Assembly: GCA_027186245.1 (NCBI GenBank)
Contig: CP114485.1
Span: 3,968,001 to 4,032,000, forward strand
DNA from: Coriaria nepalensis
Lineage: Eukaryota > Streptophyta > Magnoliopsida > Cucurbitales > Coriariaceae
Direction: 5' to 3'
Length of the DNA stretch: 64,000 nt
Shown: positions 36,001 through 50,277 of the stretch, in pieces
How the letters are laid out: every line of letters begins with the position of its first letter
Position numbering within the stretch: position 1 is the stretch's first letter
Program-made: the position numbers and the translations under genes
Notes under the pieces: generated by a model
Database searches by the model: none
The model's input: the letters and a program-made list of their open reading frames with translations, nothing else
Told to the model about the DNA's origin: nothing

Positions 36001-36020
36001 ATTTCTATCCTCCTCTATAG
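30007..36020 (+). CDS. PML3: PML3 / GDT1-like protein 3, Golgi manganese transporter
   Basis: Nine exons join in frame: 30007-30099, 30191-30250, 33327-33470, 33733-33831, 34018-34090, 34937-35028, 35418-35501, 35670-35729 and 35832-36020; 297 residues. A signal peptide (SLIFLLLLISALSLISAQ) is followed by an acidic linker and six or seven membrane helices. The two UPF0016 signature motifs are intact: EIGDET (residues 99-104) and EWGDRS (224-229), whose acidic residues bind the cation. Sequence and the cleavable signal peptide fit Arabidopsis At5g36290 (PML3), a Golgi Mn2+ transporter needed for glycosylation and cell-wall building, rather than the signal-less GDT1-like 4/5 or the chloroplast members. 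All introns are GT-AG. Intron 2 is 3076 bp because an antisense gypsy element starts 35 bp after the donor at 30251; the reading frame is unaffected. Confidence 0.93.
30286..30650 (-). repeat. LTR of the gypsy element (downstream copy)
   Basis: 365 bp, starting TGTTAGATATC and ending CTTTATAACA (TG...CA ends with a TGTTA/TAACA inverted pair). It differs from the other LTR by scattered substitutions and by 16 bases near 30615-30630 that lie between two GGGCC words. Confidence 0.85.
31192..31650 (-). mobile_element. LINE 3' fragment nested in the gypsy element
   Basis: Minus-strand translation shows the end of a plant L1-type reverse transcriptase ORF: MCGRTSKDRIRNKKIMSYLG then VAPIEDKLREGRLTWFGHVQ. 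Upstream of it a degraded YDLECxAIMGQHMHKMAVIEM block can be read through stops. The 3' end is a short GATGAT repeat, typical of LINE tails. It interrupts the gypsy ORF between EALDADL (about 31680) and the resumed ILESLRTQMGKAKKRMKINA (about 31190-31130), so it inserted into the gypsy element. Confidence 0.75.
32782..33131 (-). repeat. LTR of the gypsy element (upstream copy)
   Basis: 350 bp copy of the 30286-30650 LTR with the same ends (TGTTAGATATC and CTTCATAACA). In element orientation this is the 5' LTR because the gag start and primer-binding-like site lie next to it. Confidence 0.85.
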
Positions 36021-37171
36021 TAACACCAGGATTCAAGCCCCTCATTGATTCTCTTCAGTTTTCTTTCTCTTTTTCCAAATTTCATGTGCTGTAATGCGAA
36101 ACCATATTTTCTGCCACTTTTCTTTTTTCCTTTCTTTTAAACAATGTAGATTATGAGTAGTTACAAACAGTTTACTTCCAATCATTGATGTAAAAACTTG
36201 ACTTCATGAATGTAATCTAATTTCCCATAAAGTTTGAGTTCAACCTGATTTTATTCTTTCATCTCTATACATATTTTGACTAGATGATTGCTATTTGCGT
36301 CAATAATGGCCTATATAAAATTAACCAAACAAACCCAATAGCTACAAACCATATTATGTAAGAATGATTGGTGGGCCATCTTAAGTGGGTGCGGTAATAC
36401 TGGTCCCAATTTGGAGCAACAATGTTGTAATCAATATTGTCCAACACATTCTTCACAATCAAATCATGTTATTCTTCTTCATTCTGAAGAAATACCCCAT
36501 TTGTTGTTTATGCTAAATGACTCCACCTCCCAACATGAAAAGATCGCTTGGATTTCACTACTTGAGGATCTATAGCTCATACATAGAGTCCAAACTAAGT
36601 AAACAAGGTCGGATCAAACAAAAGCAAACAGAATGTGCATATATATATATATATATATATATGGCTTCTGACTTGTTCTATAAGAGAGGTAAGTGATTAG
36701 GTTGGGATTTATTCTTTAATTTTTTAATTTATTTTCGACGTACAAATATGAACATAATTTAGGGCACTATGATCATCAAGTGGAGCTAACAAGTAACAAA
36801 CATTTACAAAAAGTAATGTGAATGTCTGATATTATTACCAAACAGGCTTTTGTTAAGTTGATCAGCTAGGCAGCTAGTTAGTTAGCTTCATGAATATGGC
36901 TTCTCGACCATAATAAAACTTCGTACGTAAACAAAGCTATAATTGTAGCTTTGTAGCGAGGCCAAAAAACCTTGACAGCCATTGTATATAATAGCAAACC
37001 AACTCCAGTTGCATAGCTCCATTGATCTGGTTGCATATTTCATCTCTCAACCACCATCTTCTTTTCTTCTTTTTTTCTCTTTTTTCCTCACTTCAATTAT
37101 TATCTTATGATCATATATATGTTGAAATAGAGGTGGGATTGGAATCAATCGATCGATCCAACTAGCTAGCA
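36021..37171. other. Intergenic region
   Basis: PML3 3' UTR and the promoter of the RIC gene. A (TA)n tract of about 24 bases lies at 36639-36662. No coding potential was seen. Confidence 0.45.
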
Positions 37172-37803
37172 ATGACGAGATATAGAATGGAAAGAGTTGC
37201 TCTTCTTCCTTTCTCTCTTGGTTGTGTCTCCGAATCAAGCGTTGCTCTTGCCCTACACAAACCAGCTCCAATAAGTCTCTCTCTGTCTCTCTCACTCTTC
37301 TCTTCTCTTCTCTCTCTCATTCTATTAATTAACTGGGCCTTGTTTTCACAGTCGATCATTTGTTGTGTGAATGAAGGAAATAGGAAACAAGTTGATCATG
37401 AAGAAGATGATGAAGAAAGCTTATCATCAACAGATGATCAAAGTGTAAAAAGCTCATACAGGTTCCTGCATGCCCTTCCAAAGCCTAATTTATCCACTGG
37501 ATTCAATAGGGTTGTTAAAGGGTTCAAGAACATCTCTCAATTATTTGGTAAGCAATCTTGTTTTGATCATAAGTGCATAGGGCTAATATTCTGAAGTCAT
37601 AAAAGAAAATAAAAATGATTTTTCAAGTGTACAAAGAAGAAATGGAGATGGAGATGGAAATAGGATCCCCTACGGACGTGAAGCATGTGGCACACATAGG
37701 ATTGGATGATAGTAGCCCTTCATCAGCAGCTGATCCAGAAGCAAATCATGATCATCAACCTATAATGGGATCTGGTCAGACCCTCTTCGAACTACTCAGT
37801 TAA
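37172..37803 (+). CDS. CRIB-domain ROP effector (RIC10/RIC11-like)
   Basis: Blocks typical of plant RIC proteins, which bind active ROP GTPases: a start MERVALLPFSLGCVSESSVA (from the Met at 37187, or 37172), a middle block FNRVVKGFKNISQLF, and the CRIB motif IGSPTDVKHVAHIGLDD. Exon 2 ends at 37547 (TTATTTG|GTAAGC) and exon 3 starts at 37628, joining as LFVYKEEMEMEME. A further intron is likely at about 37276-37373 (donor ATAA|GTCTCT, acceptor GAATGAAG|GAAATAGG), which would remove a CT-rich segment that otherwise reads SLSLSLSLFSSLLS in the same frame. The C-terminus is uncertain: the frame stops at 37803, but a different frame continues as MLSDLVPSFVSNWRPQQL to about 37930, as if one base were lost near 37770. 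Family assignment is good; exact ends are not. Confidence 0.7.
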
Positions 37804-38261
37804 TGCTCTCCGATCTTGTCCCTTCGTTTGTTTCAAATTGGAGGCCGCAGCAACTGATTCATCATCATCAGGATGATCCTCTCGCCCTGCCTTCTAAGGC
37901 TGCTACATACTTCACTTCATGTAATTAATCGATGTTTCCACTAATTAATTACTTAATTAATCACCTACACGTAAACATATATATATATATACATGCATGC
38001 ATATTGGCATGGGTGCTAATCTTGTATTGTTGTCTGGTGATCGTGAAACTTCAGTACTAAATGATATTTGTCTATGTATTAATATATTTATTAGTTCTAA
38101 ATTACCATTTATATGTTTGCGCGGTGAAGATTAAGAAAAGTAAGTCTACATTGATAAGCATCAAAATGATGATTACAATATACAGTTCATACATTAAAAA
38201 AAAAGGGGCCTTCACATCTTGATCAGAACAGAAGCCATGGAAATGATTATGTTAATCAAAT
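37804..38261. other. 3' flank of RIC and PsaL genes (convergent)
   Basis: The first 130 bases hold the possible shifted continuation of the RIC frame. The rest is AT-rich with a (TA)n tract near 37977-37990. No other gene is seen. Confidence 0.45.
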
Positions 38262-39264
38262 TTACTTGACGTAGTAAGGAAGGTTTAGCACGTAGAGGAG
38301 GAAGTAGGCCCAAGTAACACCCGAAATCCCGCCAAAAAAGAATCCGCCGGTAAACTTGGCCCACCCATCGGCAGTTTGCAACTGATCCGGCTCCTTCTTC
38401 CGGCCGGTCAAGGTCAACGACGGAGCTGTTGACGGGTCACCTTCATTGAAAGAGGCAACTCCATAAATTGTGAGGCAAATGCTGAGGATGGCAACAAGCC
38501 CTCCGGCAGCGAGAGAACCGGCTCCTCCGGCGAACTCTGTGTTCCTCAAAGGTCCGGCTTTCACAAATGGGCCTACGAGGAGGAACCCATGGGCCAGGCC
38601 TATTTCAATTCCTCTTAGAAGTGGACTGACTGCTGTCCTGTAAGCTGGAAGGTTTGAAAGGTACCACGCAATCAATGGGCTTGATGTTACTGGAGTCTCC
38701 AGACTACCAATGAACGGATCGCCGTTGATGGGCTGAATCACTTGGAAAGTGGGCTGCATAAATGAAGGAAATCCGGCCCAAGATTAATACATGGAGGATT
38801 ACTAGTTAATAGTAATTTACGTGGTTAAGCTCTTATGCAAATTAAAGTAATCACCTACCAGAAGAAAATCCAGTTAAATTTGAGGGCATTCATATCCAGT
38901 TATTTATAATAAAAATTAATTAATTAAATTAAATTAAATTAAATTAAATTTTAACTTATATATTAAATTTTAAAATGATATTTAACGATTTCTTAAATAA
39001 CTATATATTTGATTCTTTATAGGTAAATTATATTTTATTTATATTTTTTAAATTATAGTTAATATGTATATTTAAATAAGATGATGAGGTTACGAGTACC
39101 TTTTCGGATTGAACAGCTCGAATGGTGAAGGATTGCGTTCGGGTTGAGGGCAAGAGCCGGAAAGGAGAAGCATGGAGGCCTTTGGGGGAGACCAAATATG
39201 ATCTTGTGCTTGGAGATGTGAAGTTGGACTTGAGGTGGCTCGCCATTGGAGAGGCTGTGGCCAT
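38262..39264 (-). CDS. PSAL: Photosystem I reaction centre subunit XI
   Basis: Two exons, 39264-39100 and 38753-38262, join at AAG|CCC to give 218 residues. Exon 1 is a Ser/Thr/Arg-rich chloroplast transit peptide ending near TIRAVQSEK. The mature protein begins [20 protein letters not shown] and carries [20 protein letters not shown] and the C-terminal membrane spans ending [10 protein letters not shown], all diagnostic of PsaL. PsaL is a thylakoid membrane subunit that binds chlorophyll and carotenoid and, with PsaH and PsaO, forms the LHCII docking face for state transitions. Length and exon count are normal. The promoter shows paired I-boxes and an ACGT core, as expected for a light-induced nuclear photosynthesis gene. 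Confidence 0.96.
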
Positions 39265-39328
39265 TTCCTAATTTTTCTATACCTTTTTCACAATAGACTT
39301 GAGGGGGAGAGAGAATGGAGTGTAGTTT

Positions 39329-39448
39329 GATAAGTAGTATTTTTGGTTATATATTATTGCTTTAGGCAAAGTGTAAAATGTGGTGTGATGAGGTTTCTCT
39401 TCTTTTCATTGGATGAATTGTGACACGTTACCTTATCATCTTATCAAT
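39329..39448 (-). promoter_or_regulatory. Light-type promoter of PSAL (TATA, I-boxes, G-box core)
   Basis: On the coding strand, moving toward the gene: two GATAAG/GATAAG-like I-boxes close together (about 39431-39448), then AACGTGTCA containing an ACGT core (about 39421-39429), a CCAAT word (about 39409-39413), an ATATATAA TATA-like box (about 39349-39356) and one more inverted I-box at 39329-39334. I-box plus G-box pairs are characteristic of light-responsive rbcS, cab and psa promoters. Function here is inferred. Confidence 0.5.
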
Positions 39449-42704
<3,256 letters not shown>

Positions 42705-42982
42705 AGTAGTAACCTCTAGATTTTTGCCCTCCTCAATTCAATACTTATACCCTTCATTTCTTTTTCCTCTATCGCTTCTTCCTCTCTTTTAGTTTGTGTT
42801 ATGTTTTGCTACACTTTGAAAAGAGAACAGAGGTAGGAACTTAGGAATGTTATTTGATTTTCTTTTCGATTGTTTGTGACCAAATCTTCTGTCCTGGTCC
42901 ATTGTTGATAATTTCTATCAAATTCTGTTTTATGTTTTTTAGATGGAGATTTTTTTATACATTCATGAGTAATCCTAACAAC

Positions 42983-43035
<53 letters not shown>

Positions 43036-44141
43036 CTTTTTTTTTAATCTCTCTTTTTGGGGCTGGCTACATATTTTTTTATATTTAGTTCAATTTTTAC
43101 GAATTCATTTTTATAAAATTTTCGGCCTAATTTTCGGCCTAATTTTTTAATTTCAATATTATCAAAATTATTTTTTAATTATTTTAATCATTTTTTTTAA
43201 TGATAAGATGTGATAATATTTTGACAAGTAAATTAGTCACTACTTTCCTAAGTTTTTATTTTATTAGATTTAGATTTGAGGTTTTTACTTTATTAGATTT
43301 AAATTACTCAAACTTATAATATTAAATCTATATCTTCTAAATTTCATAAATTAAATTTAAATTCTTAATTTTAATCTATTAAAAAATTGATTAATTTCAT
43401 CACACGAACAACCCGATTTATTTTTTATCAAACTCATTTATTAATTATTATTTTTCACTATTAGAAAAGAAAAAAAAATGATCTCATCGTGAAAAAATAA
43501 AAGAAAAAAAAAGAAAAATTAAGTTATTAAATATTTATCGAATTAAAAACTAATTAGATTATTAAAATGAAGTATTAAAAATTAATTAGATTATTAAAAT
43601 GAAGTAGATGACAGGATTACTTAAGCTTTTTTAGCGGATTCATAAAATTAAGTATGTAAAAATTTAGTTTATAAAAGTTGAGAAAATATAAATATAATTT
43701 TATAAATTTAAAGAAATTAAGAAAATAAAAATTTAGGAAAATAATCTCCGATTTTCTCTATTTTAACACATTCGAATGAAGGTCCAAAGTTTGGCCCAAA
43801 AAAGAAAATTCGTTCAAAGTTCAAACATAGGTCCAATTGGCCCAGCACCATTGGTCAGCTAAAAAAGTCAAGCAAATAATCGTCCTCAGCTTGAGCTAAT
43901 AATAATTAGACACGTCACCAAGCTCACAGAAAACTGGAAACCTCTGATCTCAACCTTACAGATAACCCTAATACCTAAATTCCTCAATATAACGAATCAA
44001 AACACCGCCTTTCGGCTTCAGCATCAATTCGACCCCAAAAGTACTCCTTAAATCCTGATCCCTCTCTCAGAATCTCGATCAAAACCAAGTCTCAACCGTC
44101 CGATCAATCATCATCACAGAGAAAACTTTACCGTCGCCACC
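42705..44141. other. Intergenic region with AT-rich tracts
   Basis: A (TA)n tract at 42987-43021 runs into T-runs to about 43050. A 32-bp unit containing TTAGATTATTAAAATGAAGTA is repeated twice in tandem near 43550-43607. The last 150 bases are the leader of the SERF-like gene. No other coding potential was found. Confidence 0.5.
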
Positions 44142-44456
44142 ATGACCGGTAAGGCGAAGCCTAAGAAGCACACGGCCAAGGAGATCGCCGCCAAGGTCGA
44201 CGCAGCGACCACCAACAGAGGCGGAGGAAAGGCCGGTTTAGCCGACCGGTCCGGTCTGGAAAAGGGTGGGCACGCCAAGTTTGAGTGCCCCCACTGCAAG
44301 GTCACCGCCCCTGACATCAAGACTATGCAGATTCATCATGAGTCGAAGCATCCAAGGATTCCTTACGAGGAAGACAAGGTTGTGAATCTTCATGCTGTTC
44401 GAGCTCCTGAGGCGATTAAGCCCAAGCCTGGTGTGAGGGGAAGCCTTAAGAAGTGA
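44142..44456 (+). CDS. SERF/At2g23090-like small zinc-finger protein
   Basis: An intact single-exon frame of 104 residues. The basic, low-complexity N-terminus (MTGKAKPKKHTAKEIAAKVD) is followed by one C2H2-type finger, FECPHCKVTAPDIKTMQIHH with a second histidine in ESKHP, and a tail ending GVRGSLKK. This matches the plant At2g23090 family, annotated as an uncharacterised SERF-related protein with a solved zinc-finger structure. The biochemical role is not established. Codon usage is markedly GC-rich compared with the flanks, as usual for a short, highly expressed gene. The ATG lies in the context CACCATGACC after a leader of at least 100 bases. Confidence 0.9.
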   Translation: MTGKAKPKKHTAKEIAAKVDAATTNRGGGKAGLADRSGLEKGGHAKFECPHCKVTAPDIKTMQIHHESKHPRIPYEEDKVVNLHAVRAPEAIKPKPGVRGSLKK

Positions 44457-45008
44457 GGAAGAAAAGGGATTTATGCTGGGTTCGTTTTCTTGTTCTTAAG
44501 AAGATGCTTGCTAAGATTTCAGCTTGTGGGTTACCGTCTTTTTTTTTTTTATGGGAATAATTTTAGTTATTATGGTTTGGTTGGATAAAATCTTCTGTCT
44601 TTTAGTGAAGCTGAATCTTCCTTCTTTACCTTTATTTCAATGTAAAATTAAGAAAACAAAATTTGATCTTGATGATGGTGTTATGGCTACCTTAGCGCTG
44701 CGTGTCATTCTATAAACTCTTTTTCTTTAATAATTCTCGAAGTTATTTGTTTCGATCATGTTACCTACAAGAACTGTTTGTGACAAAATTAAGCAGAAAC
44801 AGAGTGATCAAAAACCAACCGACATGTTATTTTGTTGGAAGAGTGTTCTAGTCATGAAGGATTAATTTTCTTCAGGAACTAGAAAAAGATTTGGAGCATG
44901 AGGAAAAACAAAAACAACACAAAAACCAACATAACATGCAAAACAGAGCGCACCTAATCGCTATTGTATTAACAAATAACAATCCCTTAAAGAAGAAGAA
45001 AATAGAAT
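44457..45008. other. Shared 3' flank of SERF-like and WRKY genes
   Basis: The two genes converge. Only UTR-like AT-rich DNA is seen. Confidence 0.45.
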
Positions 45009-48000
45009 CTAAAGGAAGTTTTCCATGACTAAATGGTATGCGGAAGAGGATGTGACATTAGTCTGATCGATCATGGGCGCATAAGCATCATATATATTAT
45101 CCTCCTTCATCTCTTGTTTAAACAACTGTCCTCCGGGGAACGATTGTACTGGACCTAGTATTCCTCTTCCACAATCAAGACCAAAACGAGCGGCAGAAAG
45201 GTTCTGATTCAGTGGCAATGTAATTGGAAAATCCGGAACTATGGATGCGAAAGAGCCCAGGTGATTATGATGAAGATGAGTCATTGCATTGTGGTTGAAA
45301 TTCATTCCAATGGAGGAGGCATAAGTCGAGGTGTTTGCTAGATGTGGAAATTTCATTGGGTATATGGAGGAAGCTCCGAAATGAGTGGTCTCTCCACCTA
45401 GATGATAATATTTGTTAAAAAACTCGGGTTTTCTCTCGAAATGAGTTTCAAGGTCTTGCATTTGTGTTTTGGAATGGGGAGCAACGTTGGCATTTCTTGC
45501 TAGTGTTGTTAGGTGGGCTGGTTGAGAAGTGATGGATAATGGTGCGTTGGCTGAGCCCGAGTTCGAGCCTGTTTGTCGGCTGGTTACAGCTGCAGGGTTT
45601 TTGTGATTGTGTTTTCCTTCATATGTTACGACTATGTGCTTCAGGTTGTGTGATGCCCTCTCTACATGCTTTCGGACCGGACATCCTGCAGTAGTACATT
45701 TGTAGTAGCTCCTGTGTTTGGATTGGTGTTTGAGACAAATTGGAGTTTTTCAAGTCTGAACTGAATTTTAAACCTAAACTAGAGTTTTGTAACAGAGAGA
45801 GAGGGAGTCCTATGTTCCTCAAGAGTTGTTTTTATAACATGACATACATAACTGATATGTTGTAATTTTATCGGATGGAGTAACGTATAAAACCTCAGAG
45901 AGAGAGAGAGTACCTTGGATTTGGATTTCCTTTGACAACTTTTTGGCCATACTTGCGCCACCTATACCCGTCTTCAAGTACGTCAACGTCACTCGGAAGC
46001 TCGATGACAACCCTTGGTTCCTGGACAGCCCTGGATATCATTTCGGGTTCAACTATGCAGCACTCTTTCTTCCTGCAGTTAAGATTAAGTTCAAACAAGA
46101 TGAATTAAAAATTATATCATGCCACTCATTTTTTAGTATGTCATCACTAGGAAAGTGAAGGATAAGATAAATGCAAGCATATTTGTCAAATGTTTGCTAG
46201 TTTGGATGTGTTTACTAATAACAGTTGAGCAACTTACCTAGACCCCCCTTGTTGTAGATGCTTAAAACCTGAATAGAGTGAATTGATTCTGTTCTTTCCT
46301 ATTAGGTAGGGCCTACCTGTCAATTAATCATACCGATGCAGTTTCCCGGTATCTAAAGATCTAAACACTACGGCCATTGCCCCGGCATTTTCCTGGATGC
46401 ATAACTCTTCATTCTTTTTTTCGTAAAAGCATCGAAGTTTATACCATCGGAAAAGACGAGAAAGTACCTTCTCGTAGATTCAGATTCTTCCCAATCTGCA
46501 TCGTCACCTCCAACAGAAACACTCCCCTCTGTCGTCCCATCATATTCATCATGACTAGTAAGAGTCGATAAAAGGTCTGAGTCAAACGCACACACTCCTT
46601 TCCCTTGGTTGTTTGACAAAGGATAAAAAATATCAGTCAAAACTGACATAGAAGACGCCCTTTCCAACCTGTCATTATTTCTCCAATCCAATATAGCTTT
46701 CCCTTCCTTAGACGACCCCGTTTGAATATATCTCCAAACGGCCCCACCGCCTTCCATCTCTAAAGCCTCGTCCGATAATGCAAATGGGGCACGTCGATTA
46801 GGCTGAGGCTTGTTGTGGTTATGAGCGCCCTTATAGATGATTTCTGTTATTTGACCCTCAAGAGATCGTTCGACCTTTTTCTTTACTTGACAGTTGTGAT
46901 ATGTGCATTTATAGTAACTTCTCGGATATACGCTTCCTTTGACCTGTTTTTGTCCGTATTTTCGCCAATTGTATCCGTCTTCTGATGTTCTAGACATTCC
47001 AAAAAAAGGAAATGTCAATTCTTTCCGGTCATCTTCGGTACGAGGATGATGTCGCTTAATGTCTTCTTTCCGGGTAGATTCTTCAGGCACGTATACTCCT
47101 TTTCTATCCTTATCGGAATTATTTGTAACCATGTTGTTGAAAATGCGGACATTATCTGCATTCAAGGAAGCTAACTGGGACTTATGATCTGCATCCGAGT
47201 TGAACCTTAAGCAGTAAGCCTTATTGCTTCCTCTGTCCCCATTTTCAGGAGTGACGGGATTAAGCAATGAATTTTCGTCGTTTATAGACGGTGTAGGTAA
47301 CGCTCCAGTGGTAGGAGATGGCAGAGCCTGAACAAAAAATTGCCACAATAAGTACAAAAAAAGCAAAGCTCGTCCTGTTACTAGTAGATGTCACAAAACT
47401 AAGGGTCTGATACCGAATCGAGGTAGGACATGATGGAGGAGTTAACAGCTATCCTTACACGAGTAGGTCTTAGGAATAACAGCTAGAAGAAGAAAGCATC
47501 ACGCACTCTTCAAGGTTGAGAGACACTCAAGCCAATTTTATTAGATCTACGAATTCACGTACACCAAATGAATAGGGAAACTAACCAATGACGAGTGACG
47601 ACCAATCTATAACACATGTTGATGATTCAAGTATGTTCTTTCCGACCTGTCATAGCATATGTACCTTAGAATGTCTAAATGATTCTAAATCAATTCCATT
47701 ACACATCCAATAAGCATAACATGATTGAGATTTGAGAGAGAGTGTATATATTTTCTTGCATCCAACAACAGCAACAATACATGTACAAGCAAAATTGCAA
47801 TCATAACATAGACACAACAAAAGACACAAAATCCCAACACTGCATTTCTTTTTAACAAATAGTAGGTATAAGAACAATGTACTAAAAACTAGAACAGAAA
47901 AATGTAAAAGCTAGTATCTACCTGAGATTTGGGCAGCATGATGGGGGATTCGAGCAAAGCAGCAGGGCTAATCCCAGGCGAGATAGTGAGCCAAGGGGAG

Positions 48001-48281
48001 CGGGCCCCTGGTGAAGTCAAAGGGCTCAAGGAACGGAACCGAACCGTGTTGATCCGAGGCACATTGAACTCGCTCCCACACTTGGCAGCTCTTCTCTCTG
48101 AAAAGCTCCCTCCAGTCTTACCCGCCACCACTGTGGAAGGCGGGCCCAAAACCCCACCTCCTTGCATGATGACATTATTGTTATTTTGATCATGATCATG
48201 ATCATCCTCTTCCTCCTCGTTCTTGGGATTTAGAATTAGGTTTTTATTGCAACTACTATTATAATCAGCACATTCTGCCAT
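45009..48281 (-). CDS. Group I WRKY transcription factor (two WRKY domains, WRKY2/34-like)
   Basis: Four exons join in frame: 48281-47922, 47327-46468, 46072-45914 and 45711-45009; 693 residues. Features in order: an acidic Asn-rich N-terminus; a Ser-Pro cluster [20 protein letters not shown] (about residues 80-100) of the kind phosphorylated by MAP kinases in group I WRKYs; first WRKY domain with WRKYGQK at about 241-247 and zinc ligands in CTYHNC and GAHNH; an acidic spacer ([17 protein letters not shown]) with a basic nuclear signal; second domain WRKYGQK at about 445-451 with CTTAGC and GKHNH. The last intron splits the Arg codon of PRSYYKC, the standard R-type position. The second domain binds the W-box (TTGACC/T). 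The C-terminal 150 residues are diverged from WRKY2 as I recall it, and HNHKNP replaces the usual HDHDVP. The paralogue name is therefore left open. Confidence 0.9.
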
Positions 48282-49602
48282 GTGCTGTGGAATTAAGTTC
48301 TGGACTTCTATTTATATAAACTAAGGGGGGGATAAGAGGATTGCCTAGAATCAGCAAGAGCAAGAGCAAGAGAGCTTCAGCCCCAGTACAGTGAATATTG
48401 GAGCTGAAACTGGTTATCATTAAACGGAGCAGCCCGTTGGAAACTGAGGAGGGAAAAGAACAATATTGCAGCAAGAACAGCTTATCCCCGGCAGAGAAAT
48501 GCAACGGGAAGAGGTGTATATATATATATATATATATATAATCGATTCGATGGGACCCACTCGGAAGGGGAAAAATAGTGATGTTTGTTGAGAGATCTTA
48601 TCTTCTATCTTATGTTGTTAGTATCAAATTAATCGTGTTGTTGTTAAAAAGGTTTCGATACAAAAATTCCGTGTTATTATTAATAAGTGAAGAAAACAAG
48701 AGAAAACAAAAAGAATGGGGGTTTGTTAATGGCTAACCGGGAAATCTTGAGAGGAAGTTGAGATTTGAAGGAGAAGGAAAACGGTAGACAAGACAAAGTG
48801 AGGCGGTACGAGGTTGCACGTGGATACTCCGCCACTCTCGTCCACTAGTTTTCTTCTTTTTTTCTTTTTTTTGAATGAAGCTAATTTCCTATCTCTCTCT
48901 TAATGAAAATCTTAATTATCTCTATTAGTCTGCTTTTTAGTCGGGATCTTAAACTGCTCAGAAGTTGAGTTTTGCCCTAATTAAGTCTCGTAGTAACACA
49001 GTAATTTTCTCACTGATTCAACTCCCTTCTATTGGAAAGTTTTGAACTAAGACGACGAAATTGGCCAGCTCAGCCCTCAATCTCTGAACTCGTAGATTAT
49101 TTTTTACTCTTTATTAGGAGGGAATCAACGAATCAAATAATAAATAATATAATAATCATGAATTTTTTATTTTTATTTTTTAAAATCAAGTCCGGAAAGA
49201 TTTTTGAATGATTTCTAATCCAAACCGAAGAAATACAAATGAGTTATATACCAAAATATTCCAATAGTACTTAAGAACAAATTAGCTTCATATATATATA
49301 CGTTAAAACGTTTTTAACGTAAGTGTTTAAAATTGGTTAAATAATTAATAGAATGTGCAATGATGATCATCCGCTGTTAACCAGAATGTTAAGGAAGTAC
49401 GTAATAGTACACTAATAAGTATTCCATAGTTTCATGCATGTCATCGTTAACTATTGCCACGTCTCCGTTTCTTGCCATGCAGAACCAGCACGTGTCACTC
49501 TATCTCTCTCTCACGCAATTCTCTTTTCAAACCAATGAATTCCGCTACAGGAGTACTCCTTCCATATTCTATTACCAATTTACCACCGGGCAGCCGCCGT
49601 TA
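48282..49602. other. Promoter region of the WRKY gene and divergent flank
   Basis: About 1.3 kb with a (TA)n tract at 48518-48540 in the likely WRKY leader or core promoter. AT-rich otherwise. The upstream in-frame start of the next ORF (49438) lies in this interval but its extra 55 residues are not convincing. Confidence 0.4.
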
Positions 49603-49821
49603 ATGGAGGAGGACGAAGAAAAACCGGATGATCACTATGATCAGCTCTTACCAATAAAGCCAGTACCCGACTTGTTCACTACACTAGTCTTCCTTCAAGC
49701 AGACTTGATCTACAACAGCATCGTCTTCTTCCTCTCTCCCATTCTCACCTTCATATACCTCCTCATCGAATCATACCACCTCGCAGAAGAAGCCAAACGT
49801 AATGTTCAAGCCGCGGTTTAG
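49603..49821 (+). CDS. Small single-pass membrane protein, unrecognised
   Basis: The frame is open from an ATG at 49438 (127 residues), but the protein-like part starts at the Met at 49603, giving 72 residues: an acidic start MEEDEEKPDDHYDQLLPIKP, a hydrophobic segment of about 25 residues (IVFFLSPILTFIYLLIESYH) and a charged tail HLAEEAKRNVQAAV. The composition suggests a real small membrane protein with an acidic N-terminus; I do not recognise a family. It stands alone between the WRKY and subtilase genes. The upstream extension reads like translated leader (Ser/Phe/Tyr-rich) and I prefer the shorter form. Confidence 0.5.
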   Translation: MEEDEEKPDDHYDQLLPIKPVPDLFTTLVFLQADLIYNSIVFFLSPILTFIYLLIESYHLAEEAKRNVQAAV

Positions 49822-50277
49822 CGTTAGTGATAATTATATAGAATATATGAATGGTGATGTCGAAGAAGAGATCCAGGACTTGGAATCTGTGTGTTTAGAA
49901 GGTTCATTTGATGAATGAATTCGTGCAAGTCTATTTTTGTACTCATCTTGTTGGAAAATGGTAATAAGTTCTCAATCAATTTTAGACATTATGTGAAGCA
50001 AGAAAATAAGATTGCAGCTGTATATAAAATATTTCATGCTCGTGAACCGAGGTGATCAAAGAGTCGCTAATTTGGAGCAACACTTGCAAAAATTGGAGTA
50101 TGTACAAATGTATTAGATCATTTCAAAGTACAAATGAGGTCAAAGTATTTCTTATTTGCGGGGAAGATAAAGTCCTGATTTTGGCAGTATAAATTACTAA
50201 ATTGATATTCTAAACCTTATTCAACAACACAATCATGATTCATGGATATCTAAAATCAAGCACCAAATCCCTGTTGC
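49822..50277. other. Intergenic region
   Basis: 3' flanks of the small membrane protein gene and the convergent subtilase gene. Nothing else is seen. Confidence 0.4.

Noticed and set aside
37172..37594. Uninterrupted 140-residue RIC first exon
   Set aside because: The CT-rich segment 37276-37373 looks intronic (GT donor, phase-matched acceptor); not excluded, but less likely than splicing.
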